From Nostoc sp. LEGE 06077 (lineage in GTDB: Bacteria > Cyanobacteriota > Cyanobacteriia > Cyanobacteriales > Nostocaceae): DNA of 42,892 nucleotides. The notes under the pieces were generated by a model. That model searched no databases. It had not been told where the DNA came from and worked only from the letters and a program-made list of their open reading frames with translations. Below, piece by piece: positions 26,410 to 35,297 of this stretch; position 1 is the stretch's first letter, and each line of letters begins with the position of its first letter. A program made the translations under genes and the position numbers. The stretch spans positions 1 to 42,892 of the forward strand of contig NZ_JADEWI010000055.1 of the NCBI RefSeq assembly GCF_015207705.1. Reading direction: 5' to 3'.

Positions 26410-26865
26410 ATGAATCACAACATGACTAGCATCAGTAACTTTAATAAAGGTATCAACCCTCAACAATTTGACCAAATAGTTGAGGCGATTCTGGCAGGTA
26501 AGTATTCTTGGGCTTGTGTGTTAATGCTGCGTGTAGCTGGTTACAATCCATTGCATTACATTCCTTATCGCACTTATAACAGATTGCTCAAAGAAAATTC
26601 TTCAACAAGTAGAGCGCAGCACCAAGAGCGGGAAACCATAAAAATTACTTCATCATCTGCGGATAAGTCTGTAGCGACTAACTGTTTAGGTAAGATTAAA
26701 GACTTAACATATCTAGAGGTAGTTGGTAAGCAAAAAGCGGGAATTCATGGTGGCAATATGGAGCAATTGTTAGCCCAAGAAATTTCCGAATATCAACCCC
26801 TCAAATGTGAATCAAATAGCGACAACACTCAAGATTTTTCCTTAAAAATTGGTGAAGCTAATTAA
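26410..26865 (+). CDS. hetP: HetP, heterocyst commitment protein
   Basis: This 151-residue protein is recognised by the conserved N-terminal HetP domain: [40 protein letters not shown] and [10 protein letters not shown] Ser/Gln-rich linker is followed by the second conserved block [17 protein letters not shown] and GIHGGNMEQ. The Anabaena protein is slightly longer (about 159). HetP drives commitment to heterocyst fate and is activated by HetR in Anabaena. Its place 1.07 kb downstream of hetC in the same direction is the Anabaena arrangement. The start ATG has no strong Shine-Dalgarno sequence, common in cyanobacteria. Confidence 0.95.
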   Translation: MNHNMTSISNFNKGINPQQFDQIVEAILAGKYSWACVLMLRVAGYNPLHYIPYRTYNRLLKENSSTSRAQHQERETIKITSSSADKSVATNCLGKIKDLTYLEVVGKQKAGIHGGNMEQLLAQEISEYQPLKCESNSDNTQDFSLKIGEAN

Positions 26866-26877
26866 AGGGCTGAGTGT

Positions 26878-26926
26878 CAGATAGCCTATCATGCGATCGC
26901 AACTCTCAGACATGATAGGTTATCTG
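26878..26926 (+). terminator. Hairpin after hetP
   Basis: A 16-bp stem with one mismatch, CAGATAGCCTATCATG (26878-26893) with CATGATAGGTTATCTG (26911-26926), and a 17-nt loop containing the HIP1 core GCGATCGC. It begins 12 bp after the hetP stop. A T-tract is weak, so it may act in termination or in 3' end protection. Confidence 0.65.
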
Positions 26927-27746
26927 TCCTGTCACTTATTAAACTTGGCAGACAAAACGAAACTAGCACTGCTACAAACAGCAAATAACTTGATGTTATT
27001 TTTTATTTAAATTTATGTAAAATAATCACATTAAATTCTGATTTTTATTAAATTACCCGTCTTTTAGTAAATCTCTAAAGGTGGTTTTTGTGCTGGTATA
27101 GCAAAAGTCAAAAGTGAACTGCCTACAGTGAATTAGTTTTGGCTTTTTAAGATGCCTTAACCTATCTGGCTACCGCTATATATAGATAATTCTAGGTTGT
27201 ATAGCTGAAACTTGAGAACTGGTATAAACAGTCAAGGTAGAGAAAAAAATTAATCACAAAATGTGCCAAAGTGGCAAATTTTAACTATCAAAATCATTTA
27301 AATTATACATAGAGGCGATGAACCAATACATTCATCAACAATGATAAAATCATTGAATATCTGACTATGAAATACATTTAACTGATTGTTTTTGCTGAAA
27401 CAGTCAGTATCCCAAAGAGTACATAACTCTTAAACCAAGACAGACAATCTCACTGTTGCTATTGGTAGTTCTGTTTTCGAGGAAGCCTGAGCCAAGAAAA
27501 GTTAGAAGAGGTGGATTCCCCCAATTTTAACTTTCCATGCCCTCTATTAAGTTTCTCAATGGTGGGAGAAATTTCGTAGAGCCTTCCATACTTTAGTAGT
27601 AAGGAAAATAGACAAACTAACAGTTGACAGTTGTTGTAGCTGATAGAGCATATAGCTACTACGCTTTTGTTTTGATGCTCTAAATCCTAGTTCTACCAAA
27701 CAGGATTATCTCTGCTGTATAAAACATCTAATGGATACAGCAACTG
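26927..27746. other. Non-coding stretch before an orphan terminator
   Basis: I see no protein gene in these 820 bp. A TTGACA hexamer at 27624-27629 with CATATA about 19 bp later (27649-27654) is a possible promoter for a short RNA of roughly 120 nt ending at the terminator 27747-27782. This is a suggestion from signals only. Confidence 0.35.
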
Positions 27747-27782
27747 CTGGAAGCTAAAAGCCCAAATAGCTTCCAGTTTTTT
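27747..27782 (+). terminator. Strong Rho-independent terminator without an upstream gene
   Basis: A perfect 9-bp stem CTGGAAGCT/AGCTTCCAG (27747-27755 with 27768-27776) with a 12-nt loop is followed at once by six T. It lies about 880 bp after hetP and 94 bp before the next start, so it ends either a small RNA or a leader transcript of the downstream gene (attenuator). Confidence 0.8.
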
Positions 27783-27875
27783 ATGTATTAATAAATCCTG
27801 ATAAGGTAAAATATATTTATTTTTACTCCCAACAAAGCTAATTTAGCTGTAAAAACGAGAACCTATTAATACCAA

Positions 27876-28610
27876 ATGAGTGAGTTTGCCAAAGTTTTTA
27901 TTGAACCGGAGGAAATCGTTAAATTCCTCAAAAAAGAAATGCAGTTGCAGGAAGTATATCAAAAAATTTTAGTTAACAAAGTCATTTGGCAAGCTGCGGA
28001 GGCAAGAGGTATTACTATCACCCCGGAAGAAATTGCAGCGGAAGCAGAAAATCAACGGCGAGAAAGACATTTAGAAAGAGCCGCAGACACACTAGAGTGG
28101 TTAGCTGATCAATTAGTTACACCCTCTGATTGGGAAATGGGAATCTGCGATCGCTTATTATCCCACAAACTAGCACAAGTATTATTTGCTGATGAAGTAG
28201 AGCAGTTTTTTCAGCAAAATCACTCGGAATTTGATCAAGTTATTTTGTACCAAATCATAACTAACTCAGAAACTTTAGCACAAGAAATATACTATCAAAT
28301 TGAAGACGGTGAAATTACTTTTTATCATGCCGCACACATTCACAATATTGATATTCATCGTCGATGTAAGTGTGGATATGAAGGTATAGTTTATCGTTTT
28401 GCACTTCAACCAGATATAGCCTCCGTCGTATTTAACGCATCACCTCAACAGGTGACATTTCCTTACAAAACAGAGCAAGGTTATCATCTTTTTTTCATAG
28501 AAGAATTTATTTCGGCTGAATTAACACCAGAAAGATATCAAGAGATTATTCATAAAATGTTTCAGCATTGGTTGGATACGGAACTGCAATGTATCCTCAA
28601 TCCCAGATGA
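27876..28610 (+). CDS. Parvulin-like peptidyl-prolyl isomerase, exporter-associated
   Basis: A 244-residue protein with an N-terminal helical chaperone-like (SurA-N-type) region (LQEVYQKILVNKVIWQAAEA, GITITPEEIAAEAENQRRER). A C-terminal divergent parvulin domain reads EIYYQIEDGEITFYHAAHIH, then FALQPDIASVVFNASPQQ and EQGYHLFFIEEF. The usual GGDLG turn is replaced by CKCGYEG. No signal peptide or lipobox is present. Proteins of this kind are regularly found beside C39-type ABC exporters and HlyD proteins in cyanobacteria and are presumed to assist peptide handling. A paralogue of the same layout lies at 35298, beyond the exporter genes. Confidence 0.82.
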   Translation: MSEFAKVFIEPEEIVKFLKKEMQLQEVYQKILVNKVIWQAAEARGITITPEEIAAEAENQRRERHLERAADTLEWLADQLVTPSDWEMGICDRLLSHKLAQVLFADEVEQFFQQNHSEFDQVILYQIITNSETLAQEIYYQIEDGEITFYHAAHIHNIDIHRRCKCGYEGIVYRFALQPDIASVVFNASPQQVTFPYKTEQGYHLFFIEEFISAELTPERYQEIIHKMFQHWLDTELQCILNPR

Positions 28611-29445
28611 TTCAGTGAACCTAAGATAGTTAGATTTAAGGTAAAAATTCCTACTAATATGATTGAAGATTGCTATATTTATTACTTGGATATATTAAAC
28701 ACTCCCATCTTTTTTAGTGTACTTTCTGTCCTAAATATTGATCATTTTATTTTACCTAGATCTAATTATTAAATTTTTGATAAAGAAAATATATTTTTTT
28801 TGTTAAGTTCACGTTTTTTTCATAAAACCTATTGACTATATTTAGAAAAATTCTTAAAAGAATAACAGTTAGGCTAACTTAACAAAGTGAGGAAATACGG
28901 CTTTTCAGCAAAACTTCTCTGTCTAGGTTACTTTCCTATACTCATCAAGCAATTTTGTGAAACGAATACCAGCGTTACACCAAACTATTCAGTTTTACTA
29001 GTTCATAGTTTATTGTTTTTAGGTGTTTACCAGAAACTGCTGTTCATCAAGGAAAATAACAGCTATGCTGGCTAAATATTTTGTCAGGTTTATCAACTAC
29101 TACTGCTCAATGATCTGCGCTCCCAAAACGTGAGCGCTGTTTTTAACATCATTTTTCTCTTTACGTAGAATAGTTGGTAAGAGAATCATCATAATTTGAT
29201 GATTGTAGTATTAGCTATTAACACAGAATACAGATTACCAAGACAGATGCAATATGCAAATTCCCCCCGATTATTTACAACTATCTGGGGGTAAACATTC
29301 AGCGTCGGACAAATTCAGCAGAACCCAGAAATCAGAAGTCAGAAGTTAGAAAAACAAAGGTTCACCAATCAAATTATCTCGCTATGACTTAAATAGTCTG
29401 ACTTCATATTGAATACTTGACTGTCAACAATAACTGGTAGTAATT
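28611..29445. other. Non-coding stretch with terminator and STRR tract
   Basis: An open frame of 62 codons at 28887-29075 (GTG start) lacks coding character and I do not call it. The region has a GCGCTC hairpin terminator (29117-29144) and a heptamer tract at 29319-29349 (CAGAACC CAGAAAT CAGAAGT CAGAAGT). Confidence 0.5.
29117..29144 (+). terminator. Rho-independent terminator
   Basis: Stem GCGCTC/GAGCGC (29117-29122 with 29132-29137), 9-nt loop, then TG and five T. No gene ends near it; the closest upstream gene stops at 28610. Confidence 0.65.
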
Positions 29446-30045
29446 ATGTCAAACTATTCTAGCCAATACCAAGGTTTGGAAAATTATGATCCGCAAGATA
29501 GTAAGTTTTTGACTCCTTTTCAAAGAAAAGCTTTGTTAAAAAACTTGCAAAGTAATTTACAGCCAGAATATCTCAGAAGAATTGAAATTATGTTACTGGC
29601 AGATATGGGTAAATCTCAAACTCAAATTTGTGAAATTGTTGGTTGTTCTCAAGAAATGGCACGTTACTGGATTGGTATTGCAGAAGCTGGTTTTGCACAT
29701 AAATGGAATGAACGCCCAATCGGCAGACCGAAAATTGTGAATGCTCAATATATCGATAGATTGAAAGAATTGGTAAGTCATAGTCCGCGTGATTATGGCT
29801 ATGCCTTTACTTACTGGACAGCCCAATGGTTAAGCAAACATTTAGCAAATGAATTAGGGATTTCAATTAGCGATCGCCATGTTAATCGCTTACTCAAACA
29901 AATGGGACTTTCGACTAAACCCAAAAGTTCCAAACAAGAAGCAACAGAAGAGACAAAAGATAACAATATTACAATTGGTGACTTAAAAACTCACAGCGAA
30001 CCGACTTTCCCTTGGTCGTTTAATTTAATGCAGACAAATCAATAG
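29446..30045 (+). CDS. Helix-turn-helix protein derived from an IS630-type transposase N-terminus
   Basis: A 199-residue protein consisting only of the two HTH modules seen at the start of IS630/Tc1-like transposases. The first is IEIMLLADMGKSQTQICEIV, GCSQEMARYWIG. After the GRPKI hinge, the second winged helix reads LSKHLANELGISISDRHVNR, LLKQMGLSTK. No DDE catalytic domain follows; a short polar tail ends at 30045 and no decayed transposase remains downstream. It therefore looks like a domesticated DNA-binding protein. It lies 131 bp upstream of, and in the same direction as, the exporter genes, so a regulatory role in the peptide locus is plausible but unproven. Confidence 0.78.
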   Translation: MSNYSSQYQGLENYDPQDSKFLTPFQRKALLKNLQSNLQPEYLRRIEIMLLADMGKSQTQICEIVGCSQEMARYWIGIAEAGFAHKWNERPIGRPKIVNAQYIDRLKELVSHSPRDYGYAFTYWTAQWLSKHLANELGISISDRHVNRLLKQMGLSTKPKSSKQEATEETKDNNITIGDLKTHSEPTFPWSFNLMQTNQ

Positions 30046-30050
30046 TGGAA

Positions 30051-30133
30051 GATCCCCCCAACCCCCCTTAAAAAGGGGGGCTTTTAATCTTTCTTACCCC
30101 CTGTTTAAGGGGGTCGCCGCAGGTGGGGGGATC
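30051..30133. repeat. GATCCCCCC compound palindrome
   Basis: An 83-bp element bounded by GATCCCCCC (30051-30059) and its complement GGGGGGATC (30125-30133). Two internal hairpins are CCCCCCTTAAAAAGGGGGG and CCCCCTGTTTAAGGGGG. It looks like a dispersed Nostocales intergenic element. It sits between the HTH gene and the exporter, where it could partly terminate or stabilise the transcript. Confidence 0.75.
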
Positions 30134-30176
30134 ATTTAACCCTCAATACCGAATTCTCAATTGATGAAGGTAAAAA

Positions 30177-33100
30177 ATGCCATTAGAATTTTCTCAAGAA
30201 CAGTTAACACAACAAATTACCCAAGCTTTGGGTGAAGCGCTGTCAAGTCAAGATATAGAAAAATGCTTGGCAAGAGTGGAAATTGTCGAACCGCCTGTAG
30301 CTAAACAATTTTGGCAAGCGACAACGGCAATTCCGGGAATTTATATTATTCTCACAGGTAAAGTCAGACTGCTGGATAGTGCGAATAACTTAATTACCAC
30401 CCTGACAACTGGGGGATCATTTGGCGAATTAACTTTGTTTCCCCAAGAAGAGTTTCGTTCTTACGTAGCGAGGGCTTCTGTCAGTCTAAAACTGTGCTAT
30501 TTGCCGCAAGCATTGTTGCAGGAGATTGTGCAGCTATATCCTAGCGTGGGCGATCGCCTACAAAAACGTGCAGAACTTTGGAATTTACTATTGTTATGTT
30601 GTCAAAGTGCGCCCATCACGCTGAATGGTTCTGTAGAACAGATGCTTAAAGCTTTATCGCTATTTCGACGGCACAGCTTAGACAGTGGCGCACCCCCAGC
30701 TAAATTATTTCAAGATACTAAGCTTTGGCTATTGCGTCGCGGTAAATTACTTCACGCCGACGGACGCATATTAACATCAGGCAACATCTACATATATCCC
30801 CAGGAAGGCAGTTGGCAAGCGACACAACCAACAATTGTCTACAGTCTACATAATGCTGATTGGCAAATGGCGGTGGCGCATTGGCCGCAGTTGGCAGATT
30901 TGGCGGGAGTTGGGAGTGGGGAAGAAGGCAGGCAGCAGGAGGCAGGAGGCAAGAGGGAAGAAGAAGGCAGGCGGCAGGGGGCAGAGGGCAGAGGGGAAGG
31001 AATTTCTCAATCCCTAGTGCCGCCGAAGCGCAAGAAACCACGTCAAGCTTATTTTCCTAACCCGACGGTGAGGGCAACTCATGTGTGGGGACGGCTGACA
31101 AAGCGATATCCCTTTTTTGAACAACAAAGTGCCGCAGATTGTGGTGCAGCCTGCTTAGTGATGATCAGTCGCTATTGGGGTAAGCGCTTGAGTATCAATC
31201 GGCTGCGAGAGTTAGCTAATGTTAGTCGTGGTGGGGCTTCTTTGCGGGGTTTGACAGCAGCTGCCGAGAGTGTTGGTTTTGCGACTCGTCCAGTGAAAGC
31301 TAGTTTAGATAAATTGGCACAGCAAACTCTACCGGCGATCGCCCACTGGGAAGGTAAACATTACGTAGTTGTCTATGAAATTACCAAAAAACGTGTAATT
31401 ATTGGTGATCCGGCTGTTGGACAACGCAGTCTTACCGTAGGTGAATTCAAAGCTGGTTGGACTGGTTACGCCTTGTTACTACAACCCACAACCTTACTCA
31501 AAGAAACTGAAGAAGAAAATATCCAATTTTGGCAGTTTTTTGATTTAGTCAAACCTCACTGGCAAGTGCTGCTAGAGGTTTTCACGGCTTCGGTGTTTAT
31601 TCAACTATTTGGATTAGTTACACCTTTATTTACTCAGCTACTTTTAGATAGAGTAATTGTTCAAGGCAGCACCCTCACATTAAATGCTATGGGTTTAGGG
31701 TTGTTGATTTTTGGATTATTCCGCGTTGCCATTAACGGACTGCGGCAATATCTTTTAGATCACACAGCCAATCGCATCAGCTTGTCACTATTGGTAGGTT
31801 TTATCAAACATACCTTCCGTTTACCTCTGGCATTTTTTGAATCGCGTTACGTTGGTGATATTGTTTCTCGCGTCCAAGAAAATCAAAAAATTCAGCGCTT
31901 CCTGACTGGGGAAGCACTATCCATCATCTTGGATTTGCTGACGGTGTTTATTTATGTCGGGTTGATGTTTTGGTATAGCCCATCAATGGCCTTACTCAGC
32001 CTATGTATTGTCCCACCGTTTATGCTGTTGGCGCTGGTGGCTACACCCTTTTTACGCCGCATTAGTCGTGAGGTGTTTAATGCCACAGCCAACGAAAACA
32101 GTTATCTCATTCAATCCCTGACGGGGATTCGTTCTATTCGCTCGATGGCGATTGAGCAAACAGTCCGTTGGCATTGGGAAGAACTGCTGAATAACTTGAT
32201 TAAAAAGACATTTAGCGGGCAGATAGTAGGGAATCAACTGCAAATTTTTAGTGCGACCATTGAAACAGTTGTAAGTACAGGGTTACTGTGGTTTGGGGCA
32301 TGGTTGGTAATTCAAAATCAACTGACAATCGGACAACTAGTAGCTTTTAATATGCTGTTGGGCAATATTATCCGCCCCTTCCAAAGGCTAGTTGTGCTGT
32401 GGAACCAAGTGCAGGAAGTGATGATTGCAACTGAACGGATTAATGATGTTTTAGAAGCAGAACCAGAAGAAGACTTACAAAATCAACCCCGGCAGATTTT
32501 GCCAAGGCTAAGTGGACATATTCGGTTTGAGAATGTCACCTTTCGCTATCATCCAGACAGTGATATTAATGTCTTAGAAAATCTCAGTTTTGAAATCAAG
32601 CCTCAGCAAACCGTGGCTGTAGTTGGGCGGAGTGGTTCGGGCAAAACTACCTTATCTAAGCTGATTTTGGGGCTATATCCGCCGACAGATGGCAAAGTTT
32701 TAATTGACGCTCACGATGTAACTAGTATTTCCTTGCGATCGCTTCGTTCGCAAATTGGGGTTGTTGATCAAGACACCTTCTTATTCGGCGGCACAATCCG
32801 CGAAAATATCAGCATTGCTCACCCTGAAGCCACCTTAGAAGAAATTATCGACGCGGCACGTTTAGCAGGAGCCGATGACTTCATTAAACAGTTACCAATG
32901 GGTTACGAAACTCAAATTGGTGAAGGTGGAGGGATGTTATCTGGCGGACAGCGCCAACGTTTAGCGATCGCTCGTGCATTATTGGGCAATCCGCGTTTAT
33001 TATTATTAGATGAAGCCACCAGTCACCTCGACGCTGAATCTGAACGCATCATTCAAAATAACCTGACAACCATCCTTAAAGGACGCACAAGTTTAATCAT

Positions 33101-33251
33101 TGCTCATCGCCTGTCCACCGTGCGTCACGCAGACTTAATTCTGGTATTGGATCGGGGGTTACTCGTCGAAAGCGGCACCCACGACGAATTAATTGCCAGA
33201 AAAGGTCATTATTTTTATCTCAACCAGCAACAACTGGCGCAAACAAATTGA
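30177..33251 (+). CDS. Peptidase-containing ABC transporter (PCAT), HetC paralogue
   Basis: A 1024-residue exporter. The N-terminal cyclic-nucleotide-binding-like domain is at about 20-130 (GIYIILTGKVRLL, GGSFGELTLFP). A low-complexity linker (about 244-275) is followed by C39 peptidase at about 311-440 with Cys322 (QQSAADCGAACLVMI), His395 (GKHYVVVY) and Asp411 (GDPAVGQ), a transmembrane domain, and an ATPase domain. The ATPase has VVGRSGSGKTTLSKLILG, LSGGQRQRLAIARAL and LLLDEATSHLD. Such proteins cut double-glycine leaders and export the core peptide. With HlyD (59 bp downstream) it forms the inner-membrane part of a type I secretion system; the TolC part is not here. The likely cargo is the six precursor peptides at 38.8-41.9 kb. 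Confidence 0.93.
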   Translation: MPLEFSQEQLTQQITQALGEALSSQDIEKCLARVEIVEPPVAKQFWQATTAIPGIYIILTGKVRLLDSANNLITTLTTGGSFGELTLFPQEEFRSYVARASVSLKLCYLPQALLQEIVQLYPSVGDRLQKRAELWNLLLLCCQSAPITLNGSVEQMLKALSLFRRHSLDSGAPPAKLFQDTKLWLLRRGKLLHADGRILTSGNIYIYPQEGSWQATQPTIVYSLHNADWQMAVAHWPQLADLAGVGSGEEGRQQEAGGKREEEGRRQGAEGRGEGISQSLVPPKRKKPRQAYFPNPTVRATHVWGRLTKRYPFFEQQSAADCGAACLVMISRYWGKRLSINRLRELANVSRGGASLRGLTAAAESVGFATRPVKASLDKLAQQTLPAIAHWEGKHYVVVYEITKKRVIIGDPAVGQRSLTVGEFKAGWTGYALLLQPTTLLKETEEENIQFWQFFDLVKPHWQVLLEVFTASVFIQLFGLVTPLFTQLLLDRVIVQGSTLTLNAMGLGLLIFGLFRVAINGLRQYLLDHTANRISLSLLVGFIKHTFRLPLAFFESRYVGDIVSRVQENQKIQRFLTGEALSIILDLLTVFIYVGLMFWYSPSMALLSLCIVPPFMLLALVATPFLRRISREVFNATANENSYLIQSLTGIRSIRSMAIEQTVRWHWEELLNNLIKKTFSGQIVGNQLQIFSATIETVVSTGLLWFGAWLVIQNQLTIGQLVAFNMLLGNIIRPFQRLVVLWNQVQEVMIATERINDVLEAEPEEDLQNQPRQILPRLSGHIRFENVTFRYHPDSDINVLENLSFEIKPQQTVAVVGRSGSGKTTLSKLILGLYPPTDGKVLIDAHDVTSISLRSLRSQIGVVDQDTFLFGGTIRENISIAHPEATLEEIIDAARLAGADDFIKQLPMGYETQIGEGGGMLSGGQRQRLAIARALLGNPRLLLLDEATSHLDAESERIIQNNLTTILKGRTSLIIAHRLSTVRHADLILVLDRGLLVESGTHDELIARKGHYFYLNQQQLAQTN
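30905..31000 (+). repeat. In-frame STRR heptamer tract inside the exporter gene
   Basis: About 96 bp of purine-rich degenerate heptamers (units such as GGAGGCA, GGCAGGG, GGCAGAG) encode the linker between the nucleotide-binding-like domain and the C39 peptidase (residues about 244-275, rich in Gly, Glu, Arg and Gln). The tract keeps the frame. The equivalent linker in HetC has a different, non-repetitive composition. Confidence 0.85.
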
Positions 33252-33310
33252 GCATCTGGGAAATTTGCACATGAACAGTTAACGCTCAACAGTAAACTGT
33301 TGAATTACCT

Positions 33311-34861
33311 ATGCCAAATTCTTATCCCAATTCTGCATTCGTACTTACTCAACAAAAGCAGGATGAACTTCGCCAGTTTGATGACTCTGATGTAGTTGTC
33401 GATGAACCAATACAGGCAGCCCAAATCAACGATTGGTATTACGGTACAGAAGAACTTCTAGATGCCTTACCCAAGCTCTGGACACGTTCAATGCTGTACT
33501 TACTAGTTGCTTTTGCTGCCATTGTTATTCCTTGGACAATGCTGACCAAAGTGGACGAGACAGGCTCCGCTAGAGGGCGTTTAGAACCCAAAGGCGCAAC
33601 GCAAAAACTGGGCGTTCCGGTTACGGGTGCAGTCAAAGCCGTCAATGTCCAAGAAGGCGCGACTGTGAAAGCCGGACAGGTTTTGATGCAGCTAGACTCT
33701 GATGTATTGCAAACAGACTTGCAACAAACACAGACAAAACTAGAAGGATTAATCAGTCGGCAATCTCAGTTAGAACTGTTGAAAAATCAATTAATGCTGG
33801 CGATTAACATTCAAGAACAGCAAAACCAAGCCCAAGCATTAGAAAAAGTTGCCCAAGTTAATCAAGCACAGCAAAATCTCGATGCCAAAATCAGCAGTTA
33901 TAACCTGCAAAGACTAGAAAAATTGGCTTTAGTTGAGCAGGCTAGACAGAAAATTAATTCCACACATATTGACCAAAAATTAGCTCGTAGTCGTTTCAAT
34001 CGAGACTTAGCGGAAGTTGATCGCTATCGTCAACTTTTAAACGAAGGTGCGATCGCTCAAGTTAAAGTAGTGGAATTAGAAAAGACTGCGGAAGAAAGTC
34101 AACGCTTGCAAGAACAAGCAAGCGCCGAACTCACACAATCAAAATTAAGTTTAAAGGAGGAAGTGAGCCGTTATCAATCCATCATGAGTCAGGCTTGGGC
34201 AGATATTCAGCAAGCCAAACTCCGTTTAGAAGAACAGCAAAGTAGCTATCAAGGCGTAGTGCAAGCCGGGAGACTGGCGCTGCTAAAAAGTCAGGAACAA
34301 CTCAAAGATATGCAGAACCAGATTACTAGCCTGCAATCGGAAATAGCCCAAACCAAGAGTCAGATTACTTCATTCAAACTGCAACTAGAACAGCGTGTAG
34401 TGCGATCGCCAATTGATGGCACAATCTTTGAATTACCAGTCACAAAACCAGGCCCCGTAGTTGAAGCTGGACAAATCGTCGCTCAAATAGCACCTAAAAA
34501 TAGTGAGTTGATTATCAAAGCTCAAATGCCCAGTCAACAAAGTGGCTTCTTGAAAGTCGGTATGCCTGTCAAAGTCAAGTTTGATGCTTATCCCTTCCAA
34601 GATTATGGAGTTGTACAAGGGCGTGTTCATTGGATTTCACCTAGCTCAAAAGTCCAAACTGATAGCGAAGGTAAAGCCACTATCGAAACCTATGAATTGG
34701 ATATTGTTTTAGATAAAACCTATATCCAAGCAGGCGATAAACGCATTGTCTTAACACCTGGTCAAACAGCAAACGCAGAAGTAATTATTCGTCAGCGTCG
34801 CGTCATCGACTTTATCTTAGATCCATTTAAGAAATTGCAACAAGGCGGACTAGAACTGTAA
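33311..34861 (+). CDS. HlyD family periplasmic membrane fusion protein
   Basis: A 516-residue adaptor that bridges an ABC exporter to an outer-membrane TolC channel. It has one transmembrane helix (about 61-79, SMLYLLVAFAAIVIPWTML), the first half of the lipoyl domain (GRLEPKGATQKLGVPVTGAV, EGATVKAGQVLMQLDSD), and a long Gln-rich coiled coil (about 130-350). The second lipoyl half is VRSPIDGTIFELPVTKPG, PVVEAGQIVAQI. A beta-barrel domain ends in GQTANAEVIIRQRRVIDFIL. The C-terminal DPFKKL segment is typical of HlyD-type adaptors. It is the second gene of the exporter unit. Confidence 0.93.
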   Translation: MPNSYPNSAFVLTQQKQDELRQFDDSDVVVDEPIQAAQINDWYYGTEELLDALPKLWTRSMLYLLVAFAAIVIPWTMLTKVDETGSARGRLEPKGATQKLGVPVTGAVKAVNVQEGATVKAGQVLMQLDSDVLQTDLQQTQTKLEGLISRQSQLELLKNQLMLAINIQEQQNQAQALEKVAQVNQAQQNLDAKISSYNLQRLEKLALVEQARQKINSTHIDQKLARSRFNRDLAEVDRYRQLLNEGAIAQVKVVELEKTAEESQRLQEQASAELTQSKLSLKEEVSRYQSIMSQAWADIQQAKLRLEEQQSSYQGVVQAGRLALLKSQEQLKDMQNQITSLQSEIAQTKSQITSFKLQLEQRVVRSPIDGTIFELPVTKPGPVVEAGQIVAQIAPKNSELIIKAQMPSQQSGFLKVGMPVKVKFDAYPFQDYGVVQGRVHWISPSSKVQTDSEGKATIETYELDIVLDKTYIQAGDKRIVLTPGQTANAEVIIRQRRVIDFILDPFKKLQQGGLEL

Positions 34862-35297
34862 TTATGACTGTAAGAATTCAGCACACAGAAGTCAGAATTC
34901 AGAATTTAATAGTAATTCAGTATGATTAATCTATTGTTCTTGAGAAGAATGTGATTAAGTCTTTTAACATTCTGACTCCTGGATTCTGACTCCTGAATTC
35001 TTATTTATTATTTTTACTTAGTTTGAAAATAAAATCATGTATCTTGATTTTTCATAGGGTAGGCTTTGATAGTCTGCCCTAATTTTACTTTTCATTTTAT
35101 GTATGATGCTTAAATCCCCGACTTCTTCAAAAAGTCGGAAATCTGAATTTTTATGTCTAACAGAAAATATTAATTAGTAAGCGAAACTTCCACTAGATAG
35201 AGATAAGAAAAACTCTCTCAAGTAAACATATATAGATATGCGCTTAACTTCAATTTAACCTTCAAGAAAAAAATCATAATGAGTGGAGGAAGTAATT
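34862..35297. other. Intergenic region with STRR tracts and a hairpin
   Basis: No gene is visible. Two heptamer tracts (34874-34908, CAGAAGT/CAGAATT type; 34970-35001, TTCTGAC TCCTGGA TTCTGAC TCCTGAA) and a decayed CCCCGACTTCTTC hairpin (about 35113-35143) fill much of it. GGAGG at 35284-35289 is the ribosome-binding site for the next gene. Confidence 0.6.

Noticed and set aside
28887-29075. A 62-codon open frame considered as another precursor peptide
   Set aside because: It has a GTG start without a ribosome-binding site, no leader pattern and no resemblance to the six precursors.
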